Assembly (NCBI GenBank): GCA_031273265.1
Contig: JAISSH010000047.1
Span: forward strand, 1-40,974
DNA: 40,974 bases
Direction of reading: 5' to 3'
Source: Treponema sp.
GTDB lineage: Bacteria > Spirochaetota > Spirochaetia > Treponematales > Breznakiellaceae
Below, piece by piece: positions 1 through 6,565 of the stretch (the stretch's first letter is position 1; every line of letters starts with the position of its first letter). The position numbers were made by a program, and so were the translations under genes. A model generated the notes under the pieces. The model ran no database searches and had not been told where the DNA came from. It was given only the letters and a program-made list of their open reading frames with translations.

Positions 1-118
1 TTACCTCGACAAAGACGAGATTTTTCATGTCCCGCTTGGTTCTGACCCATCCGAAAACTTCCGCTTCCTGGGACTGCGGGGTTTCCGCGAGAATGTACTT
101 TATCAGTTTTGGCAGCAT
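1..118 (-). CDS. asnS: Asparaginyl-tRNA synthetase, N-terminal fragment
   Basis: This gene runs off the left edge, so only the first 39 codons are visible; the ORF track does not list it. The translated start includes EVFGWVRTKRDMKN and LVFVEV, the typical opening of the OB-fold anticodon-binding domain of class IIb synthetases. AsnRS usually has GWVRTKR here, which favours it over AspRS or LysRS. The enzyme charges tRNA-Asn in the cytoplasm. In-frame stops (TAATAA) lie just upstream of the ATG, so 118 is the first possible start. The promoter sits unusually close to the ATG (see promoter entry). The AsnRS assignment rests on a short stretch, so a close relative is possible. Confidence 0.8.
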   Translation of the reverse strand, partial: MLPKLIKYILAETPQSQEAEVFGWVRTKRDMKNLVFVEV

Positions 119-123
119 ACCTT

Positions 124-152
124 ATTATATAGAAACGGTAAACAAGGCGCAA
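124..152 (-). promoter_or_regulatory. asnS promoter abutting the start codon
   Basis: On the minus strand TTGCGC (147-152) and a perfect TATAAT (124-129) are separated by 17 nt. The -10 ends 5 nt before the ATG, so transcription should start at or next to the start codon. An AAGG lies in between but would not be transcribed if the start site is at the usual distance. Confidence 0.6.
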
Positions 153-225
153 GGCGCGTGGCGCAAAGCGCAGGAGAAGAGAAGGATTTACCACAGAGTT
201 GTTGATACTGATGTATCGCGCTCCC

Positions 226-254
226 TTGCTATTTTTACATGGTTATCCCATAAT
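226..254 (+). promoter_or_regulatory. Promoter of the MazEF-like pair
   Basis: TTGCTA (226-231) and CATAAT (249-254) are 17 nt apart. The start codon at 271 follows with a GAGGT ribosome-binding site, so this transcript would have a conventional short leader. The stretch between asnS and this promoter contains only short GGCGCAA-type tandem motifs. Confidence 0.5.
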
Positions 255-270
255 TATTTAGAGGTAAACC

Positions 271-486
271 ATGACTGAACGCGCTGAACTTTTAAAAAAA
301 ATTGACAGGCTTTCTCCAAAATATTATGGCGAAGTATATGACTTTGTAGGATATTTACAGCAAAGAGCGCAAAGTGAAGAAAATGACGATATTGCCGCAT
401 ATCAGGCAATGGCCGCCGATACGGAACGCGAACAGGAAGCCCGCGAATGGTGTAACGCTTATTTTGGCCCTGCTTATGCCAAATGA
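271..486 (+). CDS. Antitoxin of a MazEF-like module (DUF2281-like)
   Basis: This 71-residue acidic protein precedes a MazF-type toxin and overlaps it by ATGA, the classic translational coupling of type II toxin-antitoxin pairs. Its N-terminal half (LLKKIDRLSPKYYGEVYDFVGYLQQ) resembles DUF2281-type small antitoxins rather than an AbrB-fold MazE. The C-terminal half is acidic and probably unstructured until it binds the toxin. The start has a good GAGGT ribosome-binding site. By analogy it would neutralise the toxin and may repress its own promoter. The antitoxin role comes mainly from context; the family match is from memory. Confidence 0.7.
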   Translation: MTERAELLKKIDRLSPKYYGEVYDFVGYLQQRAQSEENDDIAAYQAMAADTEREQEAREWCNAYFGPAYAK

Positions 487-806
487 TTCGGGGTAGTGTT
501 TGGTGGGTTGAATTCGACCCTTCTGTAGGATCAGAGATACATAAAACAAGACCGGCGGTAATCGTAAGTAATGATACAGCCAACAAATACCTTGCCCGGG
601 TTGTTGTGGTTCCGTTTACCGGTAATATTTCGCGCGTATACCCAGGTGAAGCGATAGTGACGGTGAACGGCAATAAAAACAAAGCCATGACCGACCAAAT
701 TATGAGTGCCGATAAAAGCCGTCTAAAGAACAAAATAGCGGAATTGTCAGATAACGACATGGCTTCTATTGAGACAGCAATGAAACGATTTTTTAATCTC
801 CAATAA
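483..806 (+). CDS. mazF: MazF/PemK-family endoribonuclease toxin
   Basis: The 107-residue protein has the full MazF/PemK layout. GSVWWVEFDPSVGSEIHKTRPAVIVSND is the conserved N-terminal block with the catalytic-loop Arg, VVVVPFTGN is the second strand pair, and the family's central block appears as AMTDQIMSADKSRLKNKI. Members are sequence-specific mRNA interferases acting in the cytoplasm, normally held inactive by the upstream antitoxin. Length is normal and no frameshift is visible, so the toxin is probably functional. It converges with the tautomerase gene, leaving 23 bp between their stop codons. Confidence 0.92.
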   Translation: MIRGSVWWVEFDPSVGSEIHKTRPAVIVSNDTANKYLARVVVVPFTGNISRVYPGEAIVTVNGNKNKAMTDQIMSADKSRLKNKIAELSDNDMASIETAMKRFFNLQ

Positions 807-829
807 TCATATTTCCGATAAAAACCGTA

Positions 830-1066
830 TCACTCAAACGTTTTCGGGTCGGTATATCCCGGTTTGACGAGTACGTTGGTTTTATCTTTAACATATTCGT
901 TGTACACGCCTTCCCATTCGGCAAAGGAATATTCTTCCGCGGACACGGAGATATACTTTTCCGGTTTTCCCATTGTTTTGTTTACTATCTTGCTGATCTG
1001 TTCGGCGGCTTCTTTCAACTGCTGTTTGGAAGGCCCGCTGATTGTTTTGATAACGATGTGCGGCAT
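830..1066 (-). CDS. 4-oxalocrotonate tautomerase family protein
   Basis: The 78-residue protein starts MPHIVIKTISGPSKQQL. Pro2 would become the N-terminal catalytic proline after Met removal, and the beta-strand then helix start is typical of the 4-OT/DmpI superfamily. Such enzymes interconvert enol and keto acids as oligomers. The protein is slightly longer than classic 62-residue 4-OT enzymes and resembles the roughly 75-80-residue subgroup. It has a strong ribosome-binding site (AAGGAG) and its own promoter. The physiological substrate cannot be inferred, because no aromatic degradation genes are nearby. Confidence 0.82.
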   Translation of the reverse strand: MPHIVIKTISGPSKQQLKEAAEQISKIVNKTMGKPEKYISVSAEEYSFAEWEGVYNEYVKDKTNVLVKPGYTDPKTFE

Positions 1067-1090
1067 ATCAATCTCTCCTTCTTAATTATG

Positions 1091-1119
1091 GTTTTACCAT
1101 GACGCGGGAGTGTTGTCAA
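1091..1119 (-). promoter_or_regulatory. Tautomerase promoter
   Basis: On the minus strand a perfect TTGACA (1114-1119) lies 17 nt from TAAAAC (1091-1096). A leader of about 20 nt with AAGGAG follows before the ATG at 1066. This is a conventional promoter that contrasts with the leaderless type seen at lepA. Confidence 0.6.
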
Positions 1120-1212
1120 GAAAATCAATTGCCATTTTTCTTTTCCAAATACACTTCTCTAAATGTGCCTATAACGGGAGGTTCTTTCCTACTGGATCGA
1201 GGCAATTTCATG

Positions 1213-1241
1213 TTGCGGTTTTCTTTTAAAAACGCTATAGT
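1213..1241 (+). promoter_or_regulatory. lepA promoter, predicted leaderless
   Basis: TTGCGG (1213-1218) and TATAGT (1236-1241) are 17 nt apart. The ATG of lepA begins 8 nt after the end of the -10 box, and the intervening GTGAACA holds no Shine-Dalgarno sequence. The predicted transcription start coincides with the start codon. Confidence 0.6.
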
Positions 1242-1248
1242 GTGAACA

Positions 1249-3054
1249 ATGGCACAAACGCAATTTATAAGAAACTTTTGCATTATCGCGCACATCGATC
1301 ACGGCAAGTCAACGCTGGCTGACCGGCTCATTCAGAAAGCCAAACTCGTTGACGACCGCGACTTTCAGGATCAGATTCTCGACAACATGGATATTGAGAG
1401 GGAGCGCGGCATCACGATAAAGAGCCAGGCGGTGACGATCCCATACACCGGGGCGGACGGGAATGAATACACGCTCAATCTGGTTGACACCCCCGGCCAC
1501 GTTGACTTTAGTTACGAGGTGAGCAGAGCGATTAACTCCTGCGAAGGCGCGCTCCTTTTGGTGGACGCGACGCAAGGGGTGCAGGCGCAGACGCTTTCCA
1601 ACATGTACCTCGCCCTTGAACACAACCTTGAGATAGTGCCGGTAATCAACAAAATTGACATGCAGGCCGCCGATGTGCCGAGAGTGAAAAAACAGATCGA
1701 TAAAGATTTAGGGTTAGACTCTGAAACCGCGCTTTTGGTTTCCGCGCGTCAGGGCACGGGAATTGACGAACTTTTCGAGGCTATTGTAAAGTACATCCCT
1801 GCGCCGACAGGCGATCCAGCTTCCGCGTTACGCGCACTTATTTTTGACTGCCATTACGACCCTTACCGCGGAGTAGTGGTTCATCTGCGCCTTTTTGACG
1901 GAAAGATAAAAAAAGGGATGAAAATTTCCTTTATGCACAACAACTCGGTTTACGAAGTGGAAACCGCAGGCGTCTTTAAGCTCGCGTTAGTTGAAACTGG
2001 CGAACTGTCCGCTGGGGATGTAGGCTACATAATAGCAGGTATCAAAACCGTAAGCGATGTGCGCGTCGGCGACACTGTAACAGGTGCGGACAACCCCTGC
2101 CCTTCCCCATTGCCAGGTTTCCGTGAGGTGAAACCTGTTGTCTTTTCTTCAATATATCCCGTAGATTCCAACGACTACGAAGAATTACGAACCAGCATGG
2201 AAAAGCTCAAACTGAACGACGCTTCCCTGATTTACGAAAAAGATTCTTCCGCCGCCCTTGGCTTCGGTTTCCGTTGCGGTTTTTTGGGTCTTTTGCACCT
2301 TGAGGTTATTCAGGAACGGCTTGAGCGCGAATTCGATCAATCGGTAATTTTCACCGCCCCGTCAGTCAAATACAAGGTGCACATTCGTTCAGGCGATGAA
2401 GTCATGATTGACAACCCAATGGACTACCCCGACGAGGGCAGAATAGAAAGCGCCGAAGAACCGTACATTCGTGCTTCTGTAATTACGCCGACAGACTACT
2501 TGGGAAACATTATGACCCTCTGCCTTGAAAAAAGAGGCGTGCAAACCAACATGACATACCTCGACGAAAAGCGCGTCGAGCTGGTTTACGATATGCCCCT
2601 TTCAGAAGTGTTATTCGATTTTTACGACCGCCTGAAAAGCATCTCAAGAGGTTATGCGTCATTTGACTACGACATTTCCGGCTACAAACCGACAGAACTT
2701 GCCAAACTTGACATACTCCTTAACGGAAAGCCCGTTGACGCGCTTTCCCAGCTTGTGTTCAAAGGCAACGCCTACGAGCGCGCGCGAAAAGTCTGCGAAC
2801 GTCTGAGCGATGAAATTCCGCGCCAGCAGTTCAAAATCCCCATTCAAGGAGCAATAGGCAGTACGATAATCGCGCGCGAAACAGTGAACGCGCTCCGCAA
2901 GGACGTACTCGCCAAATGTTACGGCGGCGACATCACGCGCAAACGAAAACTCCTCGAAAAGCAGAAAGAAGGCAAGAAGCGCATGAAAATGGTCGGCGAC
3001 GTGGAGCTTCCGCAGAGCGCATTTTTGGCGGTGCTAAAATCGCGTGATGAGTGA
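1249..3054 (+). CDS. lepA: Elongation factor 4 (LepA)
   Basis: This is a full-length 601-residue translational GTPase of the LepA/EF4 family. All G motifs are present: AHIDHGKST (P-loop, near residue 14), [10 protein letters not shown] (switch I), DTPGHVDF (G3), NKID (G4) and VSAR (G5). Domains II and III, the EF-G V-like domain ([20 protein letters not shown]) and the LepA-specific C-terminal domain (ending near GEVELPQ-type [10 protein letters not shown]) follow. EF4 binds ribosomes and affects translocation and subunit biogenesis under stress. The gene appears monocistronic, starting almost at its promoter and ending just before the repeat region at 3061. Confidence 0.98.
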   Translation: MAQTQFIRNFCIIAHIDHGKSTLADRLIQKAKLVDDRDFQDQILDNMDIERERGITIKSQAVTIPYTGADGNEYTLNLVDTPGHVDFSYEVSRAINSCEGALLLVDATQGVQAQTLSNMYLALEHNLEIVPVINKIDMQAADVPRVKKQIDKDLGLDSETALLVSARQGTGIDELFEAIVKYIPAPTGDPASALRALIFDCHYDPYRGVVVHLRLFDGKIKKGMKISFMHNNSVYEVETAGVFKLALVETGELSAGDVGYIIAGIKTVSDVRVGDTVTGADNPCPSPLPGFREVKPVVFSSIYPVDSNDYEELRTSMEKLKLNDASLIYEKDSSAALGFGFRCGFLGLLHLEVIQERLEREFDQSVIFTAPSVKYKVHIRSGDEVMIDNPMDYPDEGRIESAEEPYIRASVITPTDYLGNIMTLCLEKRGVQTNMTYLDEKRVELVYDMPLSEVLFDFYDRLKSISRGYASFDYDISGYKPTELAKLDILLNGKPVDALSQLVFKGNAYERARKVCERLSDEIPRQQFKIPIQGAIGSTIIARETVNALRKDVLAKCYGGDITRKRKLLEKQKEGKKRMKMVGDVELPQSAFLAVLKSRDE

Positions 3055-3069
3055 TTACAGGAGAAGAAT

Positions 3070-3110
3070 TTTTACCACGAACTTTCACGAACCAACACGA
3101 ACAAAAGAAA
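3070..3110 (+). repeat. Dispersed CACGAAC-type repeat, copy E
   Basis: The block TTTTACCACGAACTTTCACG continues with two more CACGAAC units and an AAAAG tail. It recurs almost identically at 4532-4572. Together with the dyad that follows each copy it forms a roughly 105-bp direct repeat (3070-3175 and 4532-4635) flanking the ATPase gene. Confidence 0.8.
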
Positions 3111-3137
3111 AGGGAAAACACGGAGGGAAACTTCCTT

Positions 3138-3175
3138 CTCGTATGATCATACAGTATACTGCATGTTTGTACGAG
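3138..3175 (+). repeat. 38-bp dyad element, copy A
   Basis: This is the first of four equally long elements with the plan CTCGTA, 8 nt, CARTAYAYTG, 8 nt, TACGAG. Here the core is CAGTATACTG, a perfect palindrome. A purine-rich GGGG follows the right arm. It lies exactly 60 bp upstream of copy B. Confidence 0.85.
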
Positions 3176-3180
3176 GGGTA

Positions 3181-3209
3181 TTGACAAAAGACCGACACTC
3201 GTATAAAAT
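3181..3209 (+). promoter_or_regulatory. Promoter of the DUF4143-type ATPase
   Basis: TTGACA (3181-3186) and TAAAAT (3204-3209) are 17 nt apart. The -10 lies inside the left half of dyad copy B, and the expected transcription start falls at the dyad core. A protein bound to the dyad would therefore block this promoter. None of the other three dyad copies has a comparable -35 box. Confidence 0.55.
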
Positions 3210-3235
3210 GACAGTATATTGTATTATTGTACGAG
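3198..3235 (+). repeat. 38-bp dyad element, copy B (operator-like)
   Basis: This copy has the core CAGTATATTG between CTCGTA and TACGAG arms. It overlaps the predicted -10 and transcription start of the ATPase gene, and its right arm runs into the GAGGGGG ribosome-binding site 8 nt before the ATG. It could act as a DNA operator. The right half of an RNA version could also influence ribosome access. Confidence 0.8.
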
Positions 3236-3243
3236 GGGGCTTT

Positions 3244-4461
3244 ATGGACATTGACAGAACAATCGCGACGGCAATAAAAAGGATTTCCAGGGGATTTCCC
3301 ATAATTTTACTGACCGGAATGAGGCAGATAGGAAAAACTTACCTCCTTGAAAAAATAAGGGAGCCGGGGCGCAAGTATGTTTCCCTTGATTTTTCCGATG
3401 ATCGCGAGCTTGCGAAAGAACACCCCGATCTCTTCCTGCAAAGGTATAAACCCCCAATTCTGATCGACGAAGTCCAATACGCGCCTGAATTATTCAACTA
3501 TATAAAAATTTATGTGGATACCCACAAACAGGACGGACTTTTCTGGCTGACAGGCTCGCAAAAATTCAGCCTAATGAAGGGTATTAGGGAATCTTTGGCT
3601 GGAAGGGTGGCTATTCTGGATATGCTGGGTTTTTCATACAGGGAAATAATTGGACAGCCAAAAAGCAAACCGTTTCTCCCTTCCAAAACAGTAAAATCAA
3701 CTCCCTCCAAAATAAAAAGATTGAAACTTCTTGATCTGTACAAAATTATCTGGCGCGGCTCCTATCCGCGTCTTGTGGTACACAATGGAAAAAACAGGGA
3801 AATATTTTACCGATCGTATCTTCAAACTTATATTGAGCGTGATATAAGGGATCATCAGGGTATAGATGACAGCGTAAAGTTTTATAAATTTATCCGCGCC
3901 GCGGCGGTTCGGACAGGAAATCTTCTTAATTACGCCGACCTCGCAAGAGATTCCGATATAGATGTTAGAACAGCGAAAACATGGCTCGCCGCGCTGGAGC
4001 GGTCGGGTTTGATCAAGCTTCTTTATCCCTACTATGTAAATGTCACCAAACGCCTGATTAAAACTCCCAAACTTTATTTCATGGATACCGGTCTCTGCGC
4101 TTTCTTATGCGGCATGGACACTCCCAAAAGCCTTGAAGCAGGTTACTTAAGCGGCTCGATTCTTGAAACATGGGCATTTATTGAAATTGTTAAAAGTTAT
4201 TGGCATAACGGGGAAGACCCTTCGATTTATTTTTACCGCGATGCCGACCAGCGTGAAATTGACTTTGTGATTGAGCGGAACATGACTCTTTTCCCCATAG
4301 AGGTAAAAAAAACGTCCGCTCCCACTGCGGAGAGCGCAAGACATTTCGCCCTGCTTGAAAGACTTAAAAAACCTGTAGGAGCCGGCGCTGTTCTTTGCCT
4401 GCGCTCCTCTCCCCTGCCCTTGAGTAAAAACGTGGTCGCTCTACCTGTTTGGAATGTTTGA
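3244..4461 (+). CDS. AAA+ ATPase with DUF4143 domain
   Basis: The chosen start at 3244 follows GAGGGGG and gives 405 residues. The longer ORF-track version would start inside dyad copy A. Walker A is GMRQIGKT (residues 25-32), Walker B is ILIDEVQ, and WLTGSQ is the sensor-type motif. An Arg-rich segment (LAGRVAIL) follows, then the C-terminal DUF4143 region containing LYFMDTGLCAFL and EIDFVIER, which resembles a nuclease-like strand motif. These proteins are abundant and repeatedly duplicated in bacteria and archaea; their cellular role is unclear. The gene is intact, has its own promoter, and is bracketed by dyad and direct repeats, which suggests a mobile or duplicated cassette. Confidence 0.88.
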   Translation: MDIDRTIATAIKRISRGFPIILLTGMRQIGKTYLLEKIREPGRKYVSLDFSDDRELAKEHPDLFLQRYKPPILIDEVQYAPELFNYIKIYVDTHKQDGLFWLTGSQKFSLMKGIRESLAGRVAILDMLGFSYREIIGQPKSKPFLPSKTVKSTPSKIKRLKLLDLYKIIWRGSYPRLVVHNGKNREIFYRSYLQTYIERDIRDHQGIDDSVKFYKFIRAAAVRTGNLLNYADLARDSDIDVRTAKTWLAALERSGLIKLLYPYYVNVTKRLIKTPKLYFMDTGLCAFLCGMDTPKSLEAGYLSGSILETWAFIEIVKSYWHNGEDPSIYFYRDADQREIDFVIERNMTLFPIEVKKTSAPTAESARHFALLERLKKPVGAGAVLCLRSSPLPLSKNVVALPVWNV

Positions 4462-4478
4462 AAAGGTGAAAATTTCCC

Positions 4479-4516
4479 CTCGTACAAAATGACAATACAT
4501 TGCATGATTGTACGAG
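4479..4516 (+). repeat. 38-bp dyad element, copy C
   Basis: This copy starts 18 nt after the ATPase stop codon. Its outer arms extend to a perfect 9-bp inverted repeat (CTCGTACAA and TTGTACGAG) around the core CAATACATTG. It is closer in sequence to copy D than to A or B. It has no T-run, so it does not look like a terminator. Confidence 0.85.
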
Positions 4517-4531
4517 AGGGAAAGAAGAATG

Positions 4532-4572
4532 TTTTACCACGAACTTTCACGAACCAACACGAACAAAAGAAA
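4532..4572 (+). repeat. Dispersed CACGAAC-type repeat, copy F
   Basis: This is an almost exact repetition of copy E at 3070-3110, including the flanking AGAAGAAT upstream. It sits between dyad copies C and D. Similar GTTCGTG/CACGAAC repeats are scattered through many environmental bacterial genomes. Confidence 0.8.
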
Positions 4573-4597
4573 GGGAAAAACAGAGGGGAAATTCCCC

Positions 4598-4635
4598 CTC
4601 GTACAAAATGACAATACATTGTATGATCGTACGAG
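4598..4635 (+). repeat. 38-bp dyad element, copy D
   Basis: The core is CAATACATTG with arms CTCGTA and TACGAG. GAAGGAAT and an ATG follow directly, the same layout that copy B has with the ATPase start. The reading frame after this ATG has no recognisable product, so copy D may once have led another gene. Confidence 0.85.
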
Positions 4636-4709
4636 AAGGAATATGAACCGCCCTTTGGTGGCGAAGCGTTTACAGTCCTGTGGCAAAGGGTGTACTTTAC
4701 AAATATTTT

Positions 4710-5390
4710 TCAATTTATCCAATAATTATCAGGTCCTAATAATCTATAATAAAAAGTTATTCCTATATATTGATTGCGAATAGTAAAATTATTATACGAA
4801 AAATAATTTTCATATTTTATTTCAATTTCAATATATCGCGAAAATATATATTTTAATCCTGTATTTATTCCAATACCAAAATGACTTTGTTTATAATTAT
4901 CATTCTTATTTGTAAAAATATTAATAGGTGCTATTTCAAATAATAAATATATTCCCATTCCATTTGAAGAAATAGGAAATCCTCCCCATAGCGATAATGG
5001 TAAAAATCTTAACAAAATATGTTTATTAATTGAAAAATCTAATCTAAATGGATCTAATTCATATGAAATATCTATTTTAAATGTAAAATCTAATAATAAA
5101 CAATTAATGCCAAAATATGAATTTGCATATGTTACATTTATTGGTGTTATAAATAAGACGGGAAAAGCTGTTGGTGTAGATAAACGTAATAATATATTAT
5201 TGCTATTATCAAAACAATAGAAAAATCCAACATGAGGAATATCAAATGATCTTAGATCAAACACATTTTCTTTCCATGTTAAATTTTCCGAAAATAAAAA
5301 TATTTCATTTTCAATATTCTGTGCATAAATGACCTTTATACAAACACTAATGAGAAAAATAAAAAATATAAATTTATATTTTTTAGCCAT
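4710..5390 (-). CDS. AT-rich exported protein of unknown function
   Basis: I do not recognise this protein. The ATG at 5390 is preferred over the TTG used by the ORF track, giving 226 residues beginning MAKKYKFIFFIFLISVCIKVIYAQ. That is a typical signal peptide with a likely cut after YAQ or nearby. The mature part has alternating hydrophobic and polar strands and ends in aromatic-rich segments (YIGITFYYRLLG), suggesting a small beta-barrel or outer-membrane-associated protein. Base composition is far more AT-rich than any neighbour, with many ATA, AAT and TTT codons, which suggests recent acquisition. The upstream ribosome-binding site is weak. Confidence 0.65.
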   Translation of the reverse strand: MAKKYKFIFFIFLISVCIKVIYAQNIENEIFLFSENLTWKENVFDLRSFDIPHVGFFYCFDNSNNILLRLSTPTAFPVLFITPINVTYANSYFGINCLLLDFTFKIDISYELDPFRLDFSINKHILLRFLPLSLWGGFPISSNGMGIYLLFEIAPINIFTNKNDNYKQSHFGIGINTGLKYIFSRYIEIEIKYENYFSYNNFTIRNQYIGITFYYRLLGPDNYWIN

Positions 5391-5424
5391 TTCGCCTAAC
5401 AAACAATATGCGCTTTTTCATGAA

Positions 5425-5595
5425 TTAACCTCTCTTTACCATGCCATTCGTTTTCTCCTCTTTCGCCTTTTCCCTAACCCTGCCCTTCTGCGCCGTTTTC
5501 AAACCTTCGGCAAGCCCCAGCACATATTGCTGATTCGCTTCCGTAAGTTTTGGGAAGGTACATTGCAGTTTTTCCAGTTTATTATCATTGCTCAT
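5425..5595 (-). CDS. Small conserved-looking protein divergent from XRE regulator
   Basis: The ATG at 5595 gives 56 residues; the track's longer version uses TTG and begins inside the promoter. The central segment FPKLTEANQQYVLGLAEGLK resembles a short C-terminal motif that I associate with XRE-type regulators and small proteins of treponemes and Firmicutes, but no function is known to me. The C-terminus is very basic (RVREKAKEEK). It is transcribed divergently from an XRE repressor, so it may be that regulator's partner or target. The proximity of the promoter suggests almost no leader. Confidence 0.55.
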   Translation of the reverse strand: MSNDNKLEKLQCTFPKLTEANQQYVLGLAEGLKTAQKGRVREKAKEEKTNGMVKRG

Positions 5596-5605
5596 ATATG
5601 GGCTA

Positions 5606-5634
5606 TTTATATCATAATATGAACAAATGGTCAA
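5606..5634 (-). promoter_or_regulatory. Promoter of the 56-residue protein gene
   Basis: On the minus strand TTGACC (5629-5634) and TATAAA (5606-5611) are 17 nt apart. The -10 ends 10 nt before the ATG at 5595, leaving a leader of only a few nucleotides and no Shine-Dalgarno sequence. Confidence 0.5.
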
Positions 5635-5655
5635 GATAAAAATACCAAAATCATA

Positions 5656-5708
5656 CTCATTTTTGAGCTATTTTTGCTTGATAGGTGAGCGGTACTATTA
5701 TATGCTCA
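5656..5708 (+). promoter_or_regulatory. XRE gene promoter and operator candidates
   Basis: TTGCTT (5674-5679) and TATTAT (5696-5701) are 16 nt apart in front of the XRE gene. Two dyads surround this promoter: CTCA-TTTT-TGAG at 5656-5667, and TGAGC (5686-5690) with GCTCA (5704-5708) flanking the -10 box. The shared TGAGC half-site suggests that the XRE protein binds here and controls both divergent genes. Confidence 0.45.
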
Positions 5709-5721
5709 TAAATGAAAGTTT

Positions 5722-6063
5722 ATGACGATTAATGAACGTATCAAGGAAATACGGCATATTTTAAATATATCCCAGCGGGAATTTGCCCAAGCGGTTTATG
5801 TTTCCTATGGTTATTTATCAGAAATTGAAACAGGGCATAAGGAAGTAAAAGACCGTCTCATTCACTTAATTTCCAGCGCGTTTTCTGTAAACAAGCACTG
5901 GCTTCTGACCGGAAAGGGGCGGATGTTCAACAGCACGCCTAAGGAAAAAATGGAGAAGATGACAAGCCTTTTTAACGAGTTGTATCCTGAGTATCAGGAT
6001 TTTGTGTTAAGGCAGATTGACGAGCTTATTGAACTGCAGAATGTCAAGCATGGGAAAAAATGA
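5722..6063 (+). CDS. XRE-family transcriptional regulator
   Basis: The 113-residue protein has an N-terminal Cro/C1-type helix-turn-helix: ERIKEIRHILNISQREFAQAVYVS with the recognition helix region GYLSEIETGHKEV. The segment HWLLTGKGRMF is the common end of short phage-like or toxin-linked XRE repressors. The C-terminal helix (LFNELYPEYQDFVLRQIDELIEL) is probably a dimerisation element. It likely represses its own promoter and that of the divergent 56-residue gene. The start codon has only a weak GAAAG ahead of it. No phage genes surround it, so the true regulon is unknown. Confidence 0.85.
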   Translation: MTINERIKEIRHILNISQREFAQAVYVSYGYLSEIETGHKEVKDRLIHLISSAFSVNKHWLLTGKGRMFNSTPKEKMEKMTSLFNELYPEYQDFVLRQIDELIELQNVKHGKK

Positions 6064-6085
6064 GCCTGTCCGGTCAGGTTTCACA

Positions 6086-6508
6086 TTAAAGAAAAATCGC
6101 CTGCGGAAAGAGGAAATGTAAAAGCGCGACGCCCAGAAGTCCCAGCCCGATGGTTTTTCTGAAGCGCAGCAGGCTTCCGCCAAGGCGGTCAAGGGTTGCC
6201 GGGCTTTCTGTCGATGTCGAATCGGCGGAAATCTCACGGCGGTAAATGCCGAAGATCAAGAGGAGACCGGCTATGACGCCGGCGGCTGCCGGTATCAGAT
6301 CGCCTAAGATGGGGATTCCCATAGAAGGAGAAAGGAGTTTTAATACCCCGGTAGCGGCGCTGAGAATTCCCAGAACCAGGTGAAAAGTAGGGTTGTTTAT
6401 GGAAAACCGCACGCCCTTTTCAATTTCCGCTCCCACTTCGGCGAACAGAATATACCCGCTCAAACCATTGCACAGAATGGATAAAAAATACAATTGTGGT
6501 GTTATCAT
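6086..6508 (-). CDS. Four-helix integral membrane protein, unknown
   Basis: The 140-residue protein has four predicted membrane segments, around residues 5-22, 42-60, 65-87 and 117-136. A polar loop with TSTESPATLDRLGG lies before the last one. I do not recognise a family; the small size and hydrophobicity suggest a conserved inner-membrane protein. It stands alone, convergent with the XRE gene. Its promoter places the transcription start at the ATG and there is no Shine-Dalgarno sequence. Confidence 0.65.
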   Translation of the reverse strand: MITPQLYFLSILCNGLSGYILFAEVGAEIEKGVRFSINNPTFHLVLGILSAATGVLKLLSPSMGIPILGDLIPAAAGVIAGLLLIFGIYRREISADSTSTESPATLDRLGGSLLRFRKTIGLGLLGVALLHFLFPQAIFL

Positions 6509-6514
6509 ATTAGT

Positions 6515-6543
6515 AAATTAACAGAAAAAACATATTTAGTCAA
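6515..6543 (-). promoter_or_regulatory. Promoter of the four-helix membrane protein, predicted leaderless
   Basis: On the minus strand TTGACT (6538-6543) and TAATTT (6515-6520) are 17 nt apart, and the -10 ends 6 nt before the ATG at 6508. The AT-rich gap contains no ribosome-binding site. Confidence 0.5.
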
Positions 6544-6565
6544 GGAAACTCTTTTCTTGATTTTT

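Noticed and set aside
27-278. 83-residue ORF at the left edge
   Set aside because: It lies antisense to the asnS start and crosses the promoter of the MazEF-like pair.
3138-4635. Four repeated 38-bp units considered as a CRISPR-like array
   Set aside because: Copies are far apart, separated by a gene and other repeats, with no regular unique spacers, and each unit is a long interrupted dyad.
4508-4783. 91-residue plus-strand ORF
   Set aside because: It runs through the dispersed repeat and dyad D into AT-rich DNA and resembles no protein; only its possible remnant start after dyad D is noted.
5391-5402. TTG start for the AT-rich exported protein
   Set aside because: The ATG four codons later gives a cleaner signal peptide and the TTG has no ribosome-binding site.
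6061-6085. CCTG...CAGG hairpin between the XRE and membrane genes considered as a bidirectional terminator
   Set aside because: The stem is only 4 bp and the T-run is short, so support is too weak.
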